This document shows positions 1-8,794 of a stretch of 37,284 bases of DNA, piece by piece. The stretch lies in contig OMJU01000142.1 of the NCBI GenBank assembly GCA_900299425.1, forward strand, positions 1 to 37,284, written 5' to 3'. The translations under genes were made by a program, and so were the position numbers. Source of the stretch: Candidatus Rokuibacteriota bacterium (GTDB taxonomy: Bacteria > Bacteroidota > Bacteroidia > Flavobacteriales > Flavobacteriaceae). Position 1 is the first letter of the stretch. Every line of letters begins with the position of its first letter. The notes below the pieces were generated by a model. That model had not been told where the DNA came from. It made no database searches and was given only the letters and a program-made list of their open reading frames with translations.

Positions 1-1
1 C

Positions 2-1669
2 GATGAATTTGTCGAACAGGACATGGAAGAGGCCCGTCAGAGTGTTCAAAGACCCTTGGAAGTAATCGAAGGTTATCTAATGAATGGCATGAACGTGGTG
101 GGGGATTTATTTGGTTCTGGCAAAATGTTTTTGCCTCAGGTGGTCAAATCTGCGCGGGTGATGAAAAAATCTGTGGCTTATCTGTTGCCGTTTATTGAGC
201 AAGAAAAGGAAAGCGCCAAACAATCTGCGGGTAAGATCCTCATGGCTACGGTCAAAGGCGATGTGCACGACATCGGTAAAAACATAGTCAGTGTGGTCCT
301 GGGCTGCAATAACTATGAAATCATTGATCTGGGGGTCATGGTTCCGCCCGAGAAAATTATCGAAACCGCAGTGCGTGAGCAGGTGGATATCATTGGACTT
401 TCGGGACTGATCACACCCTCACTCGATGAGATGATTTACGTGGCTCAAGAACTCAAAAGACGTCAGATCGATATCCCACTGATGATTGGAGGGGCCACAA
501 CTTCCAAAGCCCATACAGCCGTGAAAATTGCTCCAGAACTGAGTTCACCTGTTGTACATGTAAACGACGCCTCAAGAGCCGTAGGGGTGGCCAGTAATTT
601 GATCAACCCTAATCTAAAAAAGCAGTACACTGCAGACATTAGGTCTGAATACGACGCCTTTAGGGCCTCATTTTTAAAGCGGCAAGAGACTAAAGATTAT
701 TTGACCATAGCGCAGGCCAGGGCTAACGCTTTTAAAATCGATTGGACGCAGTACCAGGCGGTTACTCCCCGTGATTTAGGGCCACAGATCATCGAACATC
801 AAGACCTAAAAACCTTGCTGCCCTTTATCGACTGGTCGCCATTTTTCCGCTCTTGGGACTTGCACGGGCGTTATCCTCAGATTCTAAAGGACGAAGTTGT
901 CGGTACTCAGGCGACAGAACTTTTTGAAGATGCGCAAAAAATGCTCAAAGAGATCATCGCTGGTAATCTGCTCCGCGCCAAAGCGGTCTTTGGACTTTAT
1001 CCTAGCCAGAGTATAGGAGATGATATAGAAGTTTATGACCCTAAAAATCCCGCTCAGGTACTCACAGTATTTAGAACCCTGCGGCAACAAGGCCAAAAGA
1101 CTAAAGGGGCCGCAAACTTTGCGCTAAGTGATTTTATTGCTCCTAAAGATGCCGCGGTACAGGATTATATGGGCGCATTTTGCGTCACTGCTGGTTTTGG
1201 CACAGATGAGCTCAGTCAAAAATACGAGCAGCAACTAGATGACTACAGCTCGATTATGGTCAAAGCTTTGGCAGACCGATTGGCTGAAGCCTTTGCCGAA
1301 TACCTGCACTATAAAGTACGCAAAGAGAATTGGGGCTATGACGCTCAGGAGAATTTAAGTAATGAAGAGCTCATCAAAGAGGCCTATCAAGGTATCAGGC
1401 CAGCACCGGGTTATCCTGCCTGTCCAGATCACCTAGAAAAAGATGCCATTTGGGAGTTACTCAAAGTAGAGCAGAATATCGGGGTCACCCTTACCGAATC
1501 CAAAGCCATGTGGCCTACAGCGAGTGTGAGCGGCTATTATTTTGGCCACAAACAAACCCGGTATTTTGGTTTGGGTAAAATCCAAATGGATCAAGTAGAA
1601 GATTACGCCCAGCGCAAAGGTATCCCTGTGGTCGAGGCTAAAAAATGGCTCATGCCTAATATCATTTAA
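2..1669 (+). CDS. metH: Methionine synthase, cobalamin-dependent, C-terminal part (partial at 5' window edge)
   Basis: The reading frame is open from base 2, so the gene begins upstream of the window. What is visible is the C-terminal half of B12-dependent methionine synthase, which moves a methyl group from methyl-tetrahydrofolate through cobalamin to homocysteine in the cytoplasm. In order it holds the four-helix cap domain, the cobalamin-binding domain with the DxHxxG lower-ligand motif (DVHDIG, about nt 260-277; His is the cobalt ligand), and the AdoMet reactivation domain ending with the signature [12 protein letters not shown] near nt 1396-1431. The stop codon TAA is followed directly by the metF ATG, so the two are co-transcribed and probably translationally coupled. 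In many Bacteroidota MetH is split into two ORFs, the first carrying only the homocysteine domain. Whether that is so here cannot be seen. No B12 or SAM riboswitch is visible, as the 5' end is missing. Confidence 0.97.
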   Translation, partial: DEFVEQDMEEARQSVQRPLEVIEGYLMNGMNVVGDLFGSGKMFLPQVVKSARVMKKSVAYLLPFIEQEKESAKQSAGKILMATVKGDVHDIGKNIVSVVLGCNNYEIIDLGVMVPPEKIIETAVREQVDIIGLSGLITPSLDEMIYVAQELKRRQIDIPLMIGGATTSKAHTAVKIAPELSSPVVHVNDASRAVGVASNLINPNLKKQYTADIRSEYDAFRASFLKRQETKDYLTIAQARANAFKIDWTQYQAVTPRDLGPQIIEHQDLKTLLPFIDWSPFFRSWDLHGRYPQILKDEVVGTQATELFEDAQKMLKEIIAGNLLRAKAVFGLYPSQSIGDDIEVYDPKNPAQVLTVFRTLRQQGQKTKGAANFALSDFIAPKDAAVQDYMGAFCVTAGFGTDELSQKYEQQLDDYSSIMVKALADRLAEAFAEYLHYKVRKENWGYDAQENLSNEELIKEAYQGIRPAPGYPACPDHLEKDAIWELLKVEQNIGVTLTESKAMWPTASVSGYYFGHKQTRYFGLGKIQMDQVEDYAQRKGIPVVEAKKWLMPNII

Positions 1670-2620
1670 ATGAAAATTACAGAACACATAAAGCAAGCCA
1701 AAGAAACGCTGTTTTCTTTTGAAATCATTCCCCCAAAAAAGGGCAATTCCATACAGGATCTATACGACAATATCGATCCGCTCATGGAGTTTAATCCGCC
1801 CTTTATAGATGTAACTACCTCTCGCGAGGAGTATGTGTATATCGAAAAAGATGGACTCTTTGACCGTAAAATAACCCGCATGCGCCCAGGAACTTTGGGG
1901 ATTTGTGCGGCCATAAAACACAAATACAATTTAGATACAGTACCTCATGTACTTTGCGGGGGCTTCACCAAAGAGGAAACTGAGTATCTGCTGGTAGATT
2001 GTCATTATCTCGGGATTCATAACATCATGGCACTGCGCGGGGATGCCATGAAACATCAAAAAATCTTTGAACCCACCCCTGGTGGTCATGCCTATGCCCA
2101 TGATTTGGTCAAGCAAGTCATGGACTTAAACCGCGGTAAATATTTGCACCAAGTGGTCGAGGGTTCTGAGCCTTATGATTTTTGTGTCGGGGTGGCGGGT
2201 TATCCCGAGAAACATTACGAGTCGCCCTCGATGAATTCTGATTTAAAACGACTCAAACAAAAAGTCGATGCAGGGGCAGACTATGTGGTAACTCAAATGT
2301 TTTTTGACAACGCAAAATACTTTGAATTTGTAGACAAAGCCCGTGAAATTGGTATTAACGTGCCCATTATCCCAGGACTAAAGCCCATCGCTGTAGAGCG
2401 ACATTTACAACTATTGCCACAAATTTTTAAAATCGATCTGCCTGAAGATTTGGTGGCCGGAGTGGAAAAATGCCAGTCCAATAAAGACATAAGGACCCTG
2501 GGCATAGAGTGGTGTATTGCCCAAAGTAAAGAACTGATTCAGGCCGGCGTACCACTGATTCATTACTACTCTATGGGCAAGTCATCAAACATTATGGAAA
2601 TCGGTAAGGAATTATTTTAA
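1670..2620 (+). CDS. metF: Methylenetetrahydrofolate reductase
   Basis: This 316-residue protein is the FAD-dependent TIM-barrel enzyme that reduces 5,10-methylene-THF to 5-methyl-THF, the methyl donor used by the MetH encoded just upstream. Family landmarks are visible: the N-terminal FSFEIIPPKKG strand with the catalytic Glu (Glu28 in E. coli), the ALRGD loop that contacts FAD, and the QMFFDN strand. Its length is close to the usual 290-320. The ATG begins on the base after the metH stop (TAAATG), which fixes the start and argues for coupled translation of a metH-metF operon. Nothing is missing or unusual in the active site. Confidence 0.98.
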   Translation: MKITEHIKQAKETLFSFEIIPPKKGNSIQDLYDNIDPLMEFNPPFIDVTTSREEYVYIEKDGLFDRKITRMRPGTLGICAAIKHKYNLDTVPHVLCGGFTKEETEYLLVDCHYLGIHNIMALRGDAMKHQKIFEPTPGGHAYAHDLVKQVMDLNRGKYLHQVVEGSEPYDFCVGVAGYPEKHYESPSMNSDLKRLKQKVDAGADYVVTQMFFDNAKYFEFVDKAREIGINVPIIPGLKPIAVERHLQLLPQIFKIDLPEDLVAGVEKCQSNKDIRTLGIEWCIAQSKELIQAGVPLIHYYSMGKSSNIMEIGKELF

Positions 2621-2628
2621 TATTTTTG
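2621..2628 (+). promoter_or_regulatory. Candidate -7 promoter element (TATTTTTG) for the DUF4870 gene
   Basis: The eight bases starting right after the metF stop match the Bacteroidota -7 consensus TANNTTTG exactly and lie 32 nt upstream of the DUF4870 start codon. No good TTG -33 element is visible at the expected spacing, so the site could be weak or fortuitous. If used, it would let the membrane-protein gene be expressed apart from metHF. Confidence 0.4.
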
Positions 2629-2659
2629 AAGGACTAAATACCTAACCAAACCATAACCC

Positions 2660-3022
2660 ATGTACGCAGTAGACCCTTCAGGAAAGAAAATCGATACCCA
2701 AATGCTCATGATCACGCATTTAACACAGCTTTTGACCTACATTACAGGTTTTGGCGGACTGATTGTGCCGCTTATTATTTGGTTGACCCAAAAGGATAAA
2801 ATCGCAGACATGGACCTGCACGGTAAAAGCATCATTAACTTTCAATTGTCGCTGATTGTTTGGGCGATTTTGAGCATACCACTTATTTTGCTTTTAGGGC
2901 TAGGGGTAGTGATGCTTATTTTAATCGGCCTGGTCTCTATTATCTTCCCAATTCTAAACGCCATCAAAGCCTCAAACGGTGAGGCCCCGTTTTACCGCTG
3001 GTCTTTTACTTTCATTAAATAA
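2660..3022 (+). CDS. DUF4870 domain-containing small membrane protein
   Basis: This 120-residue protein has three hydrophobic segments (about residues 24-44, 62-80 and 82-104) and the DUF4870 layout: a short N-terminal stretch, a first helix ending in a charged ...WLTQKDK loop, the conserved HGKSIINFQLS motif opening the second helix, and a short C-terminal tail with FYRWSF. DUF4870 is related to the Tic20-like membrane family, and its function in bacteria is not known. The gene sits 39 nt after metF on the same strand and may be read from that operon or from the TATTTTTG element at 2621. The dnaN terminator follows it from the other side. The family call is firm, but no function can be inferred. 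Confidence 0.9.
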   Translation: MYAVDPSGKKIDTQMLMITHLTQLLTYITGFGGLIVPLIIWLTQKDKIADMDLHGKSIINFQLSLIVWAILSIPLILLLGLGVVMLILIGLVSIIFPILNAIKASNGEAPFYRWSFTFIK

Positions 3023-3056
3023 AAAGGCGCACGAGAAAAGTACGGGTTAACATCAT

Positions 3057-3096
3057 AAAAAAATGTCAGCATTGATTGCGCAATACTGACATTTCC
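3057..3096 (-). terminator. Rho-independent terminator of dnaN
   Basis: An inverted repeat (AAATGTCAG / CTGACATTT), with an inner ATTG/CAAT extension closed by a 6-nt loop, stands 24 nt beyond the dnaN stop. Read on the minus strand it is followed by seven U residues, the textbook layout of an intrinsic terminator. The A-run on the plus strand means it works best for dnaN. The stem could also slow transcription arriving from the DUF4870 side. Confidence 0.85.
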
Positions 3097-3119
3097 ATAG
3101 ATTTTATTGAATTCCTTAT

Positions 3120-4238
3120 TTACTGATTCAACATCACCGGCATGACCAACATGGTCACGGCTTCGCCTTCATCTAAACCATCACTTGGCGTAAGAATCCC
3201 AGCGCGATTGGGCATTGAAAGCTCCAGGGTTACCGAGTCACAAGTCAAATTGCCGAGCATTTCTACTAGGAAACGGCTGTTGAACCCGATCTGAATGTCG
3301 TCGCCTTGATAATCACAAGTCAATCGCTCCTCGGCCTTGTTGCTGTAATCGATGTCCTCAGCAGAAATATTGAGCTCCGCTCCAGCGATACGCAGGCGAA
3401 TCTGGTGTGTGGTTTTATTACTGAATATACTCACACGCTTGATGCTGTTTAGAAATAAATTGCGGTCAATAGTGAGTTTATTCGGGTTTTCTTTAGGGAT
3501 CACCGCCTCGTAATTGGGATATTTACCATCCACTAAACGACAAATGAGCTCCATATTGTCAAACGAGAATTTAGCATTGCTCTCGTTATACTCGATGGTC
3601 ACTTCTTCTTCGCTACCAGCCAAAATTCCTTTGAGTAAGTTCAAAGGTTTCTTCGGCATAATGAATTCAGCAGAATGAGGCGCCGTAGCATCGGTTCTGG
3701 CGTATTTGACCAGTTTGTGCGCATCGGTGGCCACAAAAATAAGTCCATCGCTAGCCAGCTGAAAAAACACCCCACTCATCACAGGACGCAAATCATCATT
3801 ACCTGCAGCAAAAATTGTTTTGCTGATCGCAGTAGCCAGGACATCACCCTGCACAGTAGCTGTACTTGGATCTTTTAAAGTCACCGCAGAAGGGAAATCT
3901 CCACCATCGGCGTAGGCCAAGGCGTATTTTCCGCTATTTGAGCTAATTTCTATGGTATGGTTATCCTCTACGGTAAAAGTAAGCGGCTGTTCTGGGAAGG
4001 TTTTTAGGGTATCCAAAAGCAAACGGGCAGGTACACAAACCTGACCTGTAGCATCGCTTTCGACAGAGAGCTGAGCCACTACTGTGGTTTCTAAATCTGA
4101 AGCAGAAACCTTTAAGGTGGAGCCACTGATATCAAATAAAAAATGGTCTAAAATAGGGAGGGTATTGTTATTATTAATGATGCCTCCCAGCACTTGCAAT
4201 TGTTTGAGCAAATAAGAGCTGCTAACGATAAATTTCAT
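3120..4238 (-). CDS. dnaN: DNA polymerase III subunit beta (sliding clamp)
   Basis: This 372-residue protein is the ring-shaped clamp that holds DNA polymerase III on DNA. The start MKFIVSSSYLLKQLQ, the three repeated clamp folds of about 120 residues, and the C-terminal MLVMPVMLNQ, corresponding to the MPMRL-like clamp end, are all recognisable. Length is typical (365-375). It is not next to dnaA or recF, as it would be in many bacteria. Instead it lies 97 nt downstream of the gldF-gldG ORF on the same strand, an arrangement common in flavobacteria. A strong terminator follows. No internal irregularity is visible. Confidence 0.98.
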   Translation of the reverse strand: MKFIVSSSYLLKQLQVLGGIINNNNTLPILDHFLFDISGSTLKVSASDLETTVVAQLSVESDATGQVCVPARLLLDTLKTFPEQPLTFTVEDNHTIEISSNSGKYALAYADGGDFPSAVTLKDPSTATVQGDVLATAISKTIFAAGNDDLRPVMSGVFFQLASDGLIFVATDAHKLVKYARTDATAPHSAEFIMPKKPLNLLKGILAGSEEEVTIEYNESNAKFSFDNMELICRLVDGKYPNYEAVIPKENPNKLTIDRNLFLNSIKRVSIFSNKTTHQIRLRIAGAELNISAEDIDYSNKAEERLTCDYQGDDIQIGFNSRFLVEMLGNLTCDSVTLELSMPNRAGILTPSDGLDEGEAVTMLVMPVMLNQ

Positions 4239-4335
4239 AAATCAAACTGTTCTTAAAATGGCCCGATGGGCCAGATTCGGTCTACACACAAATATATTTG
4301 AAATGCCTCGGTAGGGAAAACAAACTTATCAACAA

Positions 4336-6786
4336 CTAGCGGGCGTATTTGCGGTAACGCAGCCATTGTAGTACGCCGCCAAAAACACCAACCAGCAGCA
4401 GCGGAAGCACTAGATTCAAGGCCAAAAAGCCACTGCGCCATTGTAGGGTATGCTCAGGGTCCAAAAACGGCACATTGATTTGCTTGTTGCGGATGTTTAT
4501 AAGTCCCGAGTCACCAAGGAGATAGTTGACTGAATTGAGTAAAAATTCTTTGTTCCCAAACTGCGCTTTAGTCCAGGAATCATATCCCAGTGGTAGGGGT
4601 TCACCACGCTGAACTTTATTTTGGATCATCGATCCATCAGAGATTACCACCATTTTATTATTCGGACTTTCTTTAATGGGGTTGTTTAGATCAAAAGGTA
4701 AGACCCGATTGGCAAAAGCCGATTTAAAAGAGCCTTCCAGAAGTACCCCCATAGGCAGGGCGTCATGATTAAACGCCGCCAAGGCAGAAGGGCGGTTAGT
4801 TTTTAACTCGTTTTCACTAGAGTCGTCCATGTCCGCATTAACCGTGTTATCAGTATTATCAGTATCTAAGGCGTAATCATCCGTAGCCTGTTGCATCATC
4901 TGAATTTGGGTGTCAATCTCACCATTCAAATCAATGACATAGGGGAGTCCCAAGGTTTTGCTGCGTGGAGAACTTTGCAAGAGTATCGTTTTTTTAGGAC
5001 CTGAAGCTAAGGTATCGATACTGCTCACATAGTCTAGTTTTATAGGATCTACATGGGCAGTAATGGGATGCCCACCATTATCCTGCGCTAGTGGGCTAAA
5101 CCACCAAGGAAACTGAGTATAATCACCAGCGACTTCGCCCGTAGCTAGGGTAATCGGGGCTGAAAACACATCCAAAACAAGATTTTGATTGATGCGCACC
5201 CCATAAGCAAATAATAAATCAGTCAGGTCTAATGTCTGGCCCATAGCCAAAGTTTGTCCGACTTCATCGAGCTCCGGTACTTGAGCCCCATCGACCAGCC
5301 ACAAACTGGGTCCCCCAGACATGATGTACTGATCAAGAACCAGTTTTTCTTCAGGTGAAAAAGCTTCTTTGGGATCGGCCATCACCATTAAATCATAACC
5401 TTTAAGGGCTTCAAGGGTCCCCGCAGAGTTTTTGGCCACACTATCTAGGGTAAAGGGCCCCACAAAGTAATAGGATTTAATAGCTTCAATAAAACCCGTT
5501 AGGTTTTGGTCGGCCGCTTGACCATTACCGCGCATGATGGCTATTTTTTTGAGCTTAGGTCGACTGAGTTGTATCAGCGCATCGGTAAAGGCATATTCCA
5601 AATGGCGCACAGACTCCGTAATGCGCTCTTGCATATCAGCCCCCAAAGCGTTCTTTAAAAGTGGTACCGACACTGTACGTCCTCCATAAGTGACCATGGC
5701 ATAGGGGAAGAGGAGCACCGATTCTTGTCGAGCATTGCGTTGCACCGTTACATGACTTGCCTGTATGCCAAAGCTAGCTAACTCATCGATTAACCCAGGA
5801 TCGCTATTGGCCATTTCGGTCGGATCCATACTCGATATAAGTAAGTCATTTTGCGCCCCATATCGACCGAGCAAGGCCTGAGTTTCTTGAGCTAAGCGTT
5901 CAAATGAAAGCGGCAAATCTCCCGCCAAAAGAATATCCACAAAAACAGGCTGGTCTAGGCCGGCCAAGACTTCCTGTGTAGTCTCAGAAAGGGTAAAACG
6001 TCCATCGGCTGTGGCGTCCCATTTAGGCCCATAATTAAGACTGATTACTGCGACCGCAAGACCGATGGTACCGGGTTTTAAAAGCCCTGTCCATCTTTGT
6101 TTATTGCCTCCAAAAGCGCTCAATACTTGGCGACTCACCAAAAGCAGGACAAAACTAAGTGCCAGTAAATAACCTGCACCCGCTGCAGACCAAAGACCTG
6201 AGGTAAATTCGAAATAAATGGACTCAGGACCATATACTCCAGGAATCAAATAAACCCCTGCACCGATCAATAAGGTCAGCATAAAGGCCACCAGCCCATT
6301 CGCGATAATCACAGAGCAAAGCACCCCAAGAGATAGCCAAAACGCACTAAGCAGCAGCAAACCACTAAAACCACTCCAATACAAGCCCCAATCAAACCCA
6401 TAAGGTCCACTGATCAAAGTATCCATGGTCAGGGGATAGGATATGGTGCTGACTAAAAGCAATAACAAAACCCCAAAAGCCCCAAGATATTTCCCTAAAA
6501 CAATCGACCATAAAGAAACAGGTCGGGTAAGCAAAAGATCCAGTGTTCCACTCTGACGCTCTGGACTAAAAAGTCGCATACTCAATGCCGCGATCACCAG
6601 AAGTACACCCCAAGGCAAAACTTTAAAAACCTCTGTCAAATCCCCAAAGCCTGCATCAAATAAGTTTTGATCGCCGGGAAGCACCCAAAAGTAAGTGCCC
6701 ACCCCTAGCACAAAAACACCCATCAGCAATAGTGCCGCTGCTTGAGCGAAAAAACTACTGAAGGTTTGTCTTAGGATGGGGTTCAT
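4336..6786 (-). CDS. gldFG: Gliding-motility ABC transporter: GldF permease fused to GldG
   Basis: One uninterrupted 816-residue ORF carries two proteins that are normally separate. Residues 1 to about 230 match GldF, an ABC-2 type permease with six membrane segments (around 12-35, 56-74, 96-119, 135-160, 166-186, 200-222) and the conserved SPERQSGTLDLLLTRP loop after helix 2. From about 235 the GldG part begins with a short membrane segment, then the RFTLSETTQ and FVDILLAGDLP motifs, a large periplasmic domain, and a final membrane anchor (about 785-808). GldA, GldF and GldG form an ABC transporter needed for gliding in Flavobacterium johnsoniae. The ATPase gldA is not in this window. The GldG part has an acidic low-complexity insert (about residues 640-665) containing a 9-bp tandem repeat. 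Topology is consistent with a fusion, because GldF ends in the cytoplasm where the GldG anchor starts. Confidence 0.93.
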   Translation of the reverse strand: MNPILRQTFSSFFAQAAALLLMGVFVLGVGTYFWVLPGDQNLFDAGFGDLTEVFKVLPWGVLLVIAALSMRLFSPERQSGTLDLLLTRPVSLWSIVLGKYLGAFGVLLLLLVSTISYPLTMDTLISGPYGFDWGLYWSGFSGLLLLSAFWLSLGVLCSVIIANGLVAFMLTLLIGAGVYLIPGVYGPESIYFEFTSGLWSAAGAGYLLALSFVLLLVSRQVLSAFGGNKQRWTGLLKPGTIGLAVAVISLNYGPKWDATADGRFTLSETTQEVLAGLDQPVFVDILLAGDLPLSFERLAQETQALLGRYGAQNDLLISSMDPTEMANSDPGLIDELASFGIQASHVTVQRNARQESVLLFPYAMVTYGGRTVSVPLLKNALGADMQERITESVRHLEYAFTDALIQLSRPKLKKIAIMRGNGQAADQNLTGFIEAIKSYYFVGPFTLDSVAKNSAGTLEALKGYDLMVMADPKEAFSPEEKLVLDQYIMSGGPSLWLVDGAQVPELDEVGQTLAMGQTLDLTDLLFAYGVRINQNLVLDVFSAPITLATGEVAGDYTQFPWWFSPLAQDNGGHPITAHVDPIKLDYVSSIDTLASGPKKTILLQSSPRSKTLGLPYVIDLNGEIDTQIQMMQQATDDYALDTDNTDNTVNADMDDSSENELKTNRPSALAAFNHDALPMGVLLEGSFKSAFANRVLPFDLNNPIKESPNNKMVVISDGSMIQNKVQRGEPLPLGYDSWTKAQFGNKEFLLNSVNYLLGDSGLINIRNKQINVPFLDPEHTLQWRSGFLALNLVLPLLLVGVFGGVLQWLRYRKYAR

Positions 6787-6791
6787 TTAAA

Positions 6792-7625
6792 CTAAAAACT
6801 AATGGTAATCGAATCGCGATACTCCAATCCAAACAGAGTAGAGGCACTACCTACAGAAGTCGGATTACTTTTGTAAATCGCTAATTCTAAAAAGCCCGAT
6901 GAATTCCAAATGGCGAGTTCTTTTCCGGCTTCTTCGCGACGGTCAATTGGTACTTCAAAATTTATCGCATCACTATAACGCTCGTATATATTTTTTATGC
7001 GGAATTTGCGCACAGCAATTACGGGCTCTCGACCTTTGGCCACCTCTTGAAATAGGGACCGCTGCACATTAATCACCACATTGCCGTAATTATCGATGTA
7101 GATCACAGTACCCACAATTTGGTTGCGCTCGACATTCACCACAGGCTGAATCCCTTTGAGCTCTTTGAGGTCTTTGGTCGCTTTACCAATCACCTCTAGA
7201 GTGCCGCCTCGAGCGATATGGCAAGCAGCCGCTACAAAGACATCAAGAACTGGAAAATTGCTTTCCATATGCTCATGAATATTGATTTCCACCACTTTTT
7301 CTGGGCGTATGCTGCTTGAGAGTAAGGCCAAAATCCCGTTGTTAGCACAAATAAAATAATGTCCATCGAGTTTCACCGCGATATGACGATTCTCTGGGGT
7401 AAGTTCTCCGTCAACGCCAATGATGTGAATACTGCCTTTGGGAAAGCTGCGATAAGCGTTTTGAATAACATAGGCCGCCTCTACGATATGAAAAGGCGCA
7501 ATTCCATGGGAGATATCAACAATACGCACCCCTTCTAAAGCACTATACATAGCGCCTTTAACTGCACCTACATAAGGGTCTTTTTCGCCAAAGTCAGTGG
7601 TTAATGTAATGATGGGCAAAGCCAT
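6792..7625 (-). CDS. SAM hydroxide adenosyltransferase family protein (DUF62 / chlorinase-fluorinase fold)
   Basis: This 277-residue protein opens with PIITLTTDFGEKDPYVGAVK, the signature of the DUF62 family that hydrolyses S-adenosylmethionine to adenosine and methionine using an activated water, and is related to the SAM fluorinase/chlorinase. DISHGI and the NNGIL segment are also typical. The start was set at the ATG at 7625. A longer frame to 7799 exists, but its extra 58 residues look unlike the family, would overlap phoH, and lie upstream of a promoter-like TACTTTTG. The gene ends 5 nt before gldFG, so the two are an operon. Hydrolase rather than halogenase activity is the safe expectation. 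Its link to gliding is positional only. Confidence 0.92.
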   Translation of the reverse strand: MALPIITLTTDFGEKDPYVGAVKGAMYSALEGVRIVDISHGIAPFHIVEAAYVIQNAYRSFPKGSIHIIGVDGELTPENRHIAVKLDGHYFICANNGILALLSSSIRPEKVVEINIHEHMESNFPVLDVFVAAACHIARGGTLEVIGKATKDLKELKGIQPVVNVERNQIVGTVIYIDNYGNVVINVQRSLFQEVAKGREPVIAVRKFRIKNIYERYSDAINFEVPIDRREEAGKELAIWNSSGFLELAIYKSNPTSVGSASTLFGLEYRDSITISF

Positions 7626-7656
7626 GAATTGTTGATATTTTTTATGACAACCACAA

Positions 7657-7664
7657 CAAAAGTA
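7657..7664 (-). promoter_or_regulatory. Candidate -7 promoter element (TACTTTTG) for the SAM hydrolase-gldFG-dnaN operon
   Basis: On the minus strand the octamer TACTTTTG fits TANNTTTG exactly and would place the transcript start roughly 25 nt upstream of the ATG at 7625. A T-rich stretch lies about 20 nt further upstream, at the -33 position. It falls in the 105-nt divergent region shared with phoH. Confidence 0.55.
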
Positions 7665-7730
7665 AGGGACTTTTTTCAAGAGAAAAACTATATTTACAAG
7701 AACATTAACCCCCACTAAAAAGGACCGCTT

Positions 7731-8690
7731 TTGAACGAAATCATTCTGGAACTCACCGACGTCAGTGCCCGCGATTTTTTTGGGCATCAAAATGCACACA
7801 TTGATCTAATCAAAAAGTATTACCCCAAACTAAAAATCGTCGCGCGAGGCAACCGGATTGCGGCCTATGGTGATGAGGAAATCCTGGAGACTTTTGACCA
7901 ACAAATGACCACACTCCTCGAGCAGTTTGTCAAATACAACAGTATAGACGAAAACCTCATAGAACGTATTCTAACCAGTGAAAAAGGCGCCAAATTCGAT
8001 TTAGACACGTCTACCGACCGCGTACTGGTCCACGGTGTAAATGGTCGTCAAATCAAAGCCCAGACCCTAAATCAAAAGAAAATCGTTTCTCAAATGAGTA
8101 AAAACGATTTGGTTTTTGCTATTGGTCCAGCGGGTACGGGTAAAACCTATACTGGTGTGGCTTTGGCGGTAAAAGCGCTTAAAGAAAAACAAGTCAAACG
8201 CATTATCCTGACGCGTCCAGCTGTGGAGGCCGGTGAGAACCTAGGTTTTTTGCCTGGTGATCTCAAAGAAAAGCTAGATCCCTACATGCAACCGCTTTAC
8301 GACGCTCTGCGTGATATGATTCCCGCAGAAAAACTAGCGGCCCATATCGAAAATGGAGTGATTCAAATCGCCCCTATGGCGTTTATGCGTGGACGCACCC
8401 TAGACAATGCCTTTGTGATATTGGATGAGGCACAAAATACCACCCACGCCCAAATGAAGATGTTCCTGACGCGTATGGGTAAGCACGCCAAGTTCATGAT
8501 TACTGGTGATCCTGGTCAGGTCGACTTACCGCGGCGCACCACTTCTGGTCTCAAAGAGGCGTTACTTATTTTAAAAGACATCAAAGGAGTCGGGATGGTT
8601 TATCTCGACGATAAAGACGTGATTCGTCACAAACTAGTCAAAGAAGTCATCGCCGCCTATAATTCTATTGAAAATCATCACGGGACATAA
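7731..8690 (+). CDS. PhoH family ATPase (PhoH-like protein)
   Basis: This 319-residue P-loop protein starts MNEIILELTD with a TTG codon, the only initiator that gives the family's usual N-terminus. Walker A is GPAGTGKT and Walker B is FVILDEAQN, followed by TGDPGQVDLP, all standard for PhoH, a cytoplasmic nucleotide hydrolase often linked to RNA metabolism and to endoribonuclease YbeY, which is not seen here. Length matches the usual 315-330. It is divergent from the SAM hydrolase gene and is followed 104 nt later by purC. A possible -7 element (TATATTTA) lies about 40 nt before the start. The family call is firm, while its physiological role is generally unsettled. Confidence 0.95.
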   Translation: MNEIILELTDVSARDFFGHQNAHIDLIKKYYPKLKIVARGNRIAAYGDEEILETFDQQMTTLLEQFVKYNSIDENLIERILTSEKGAKFDLDTSTDRVLVHGVNGRQIKAQTLNQKKIVSQMSKNDLVFAIGPAGTGKTYTGVALAVKALKEKQVKRIILTRPAVEAGENLGFLPGDLKEKLDPYMQPLYDALRDMIPAEKLAAHIENGVIQIAPMAFMRGRTLDNAFVILDEAQNTTHAQMKMFLTRMGKHAKFMITGDPGQVDLPRRTTSGLKEALLILKDIKGVGMVYLDDKDVIRHKLVKEVIAAYNSIENHHGT

Positions 8691-8794
8691 TAAATTAAAA
8701 ACCAGTTACGGGGCAAATTAAAACTTAGTCCTAAATCACCAAGTTATAAAGGTTACTCGCGTTACAAACAAAAATCAATATCCCATCATACATC

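Noticed and set aside
3001-3119. Possible small gene between DUF4870 and dnaN
   Set aside because: The segment is explained by the dnaN terminator, and no start with a plausible frame was seen.
7626-7799. Extended SAM hydrolase frame into phoH
   Set aside because: It overlaps the phoH coding start, is unlike the family, and lies across the probable promoter.
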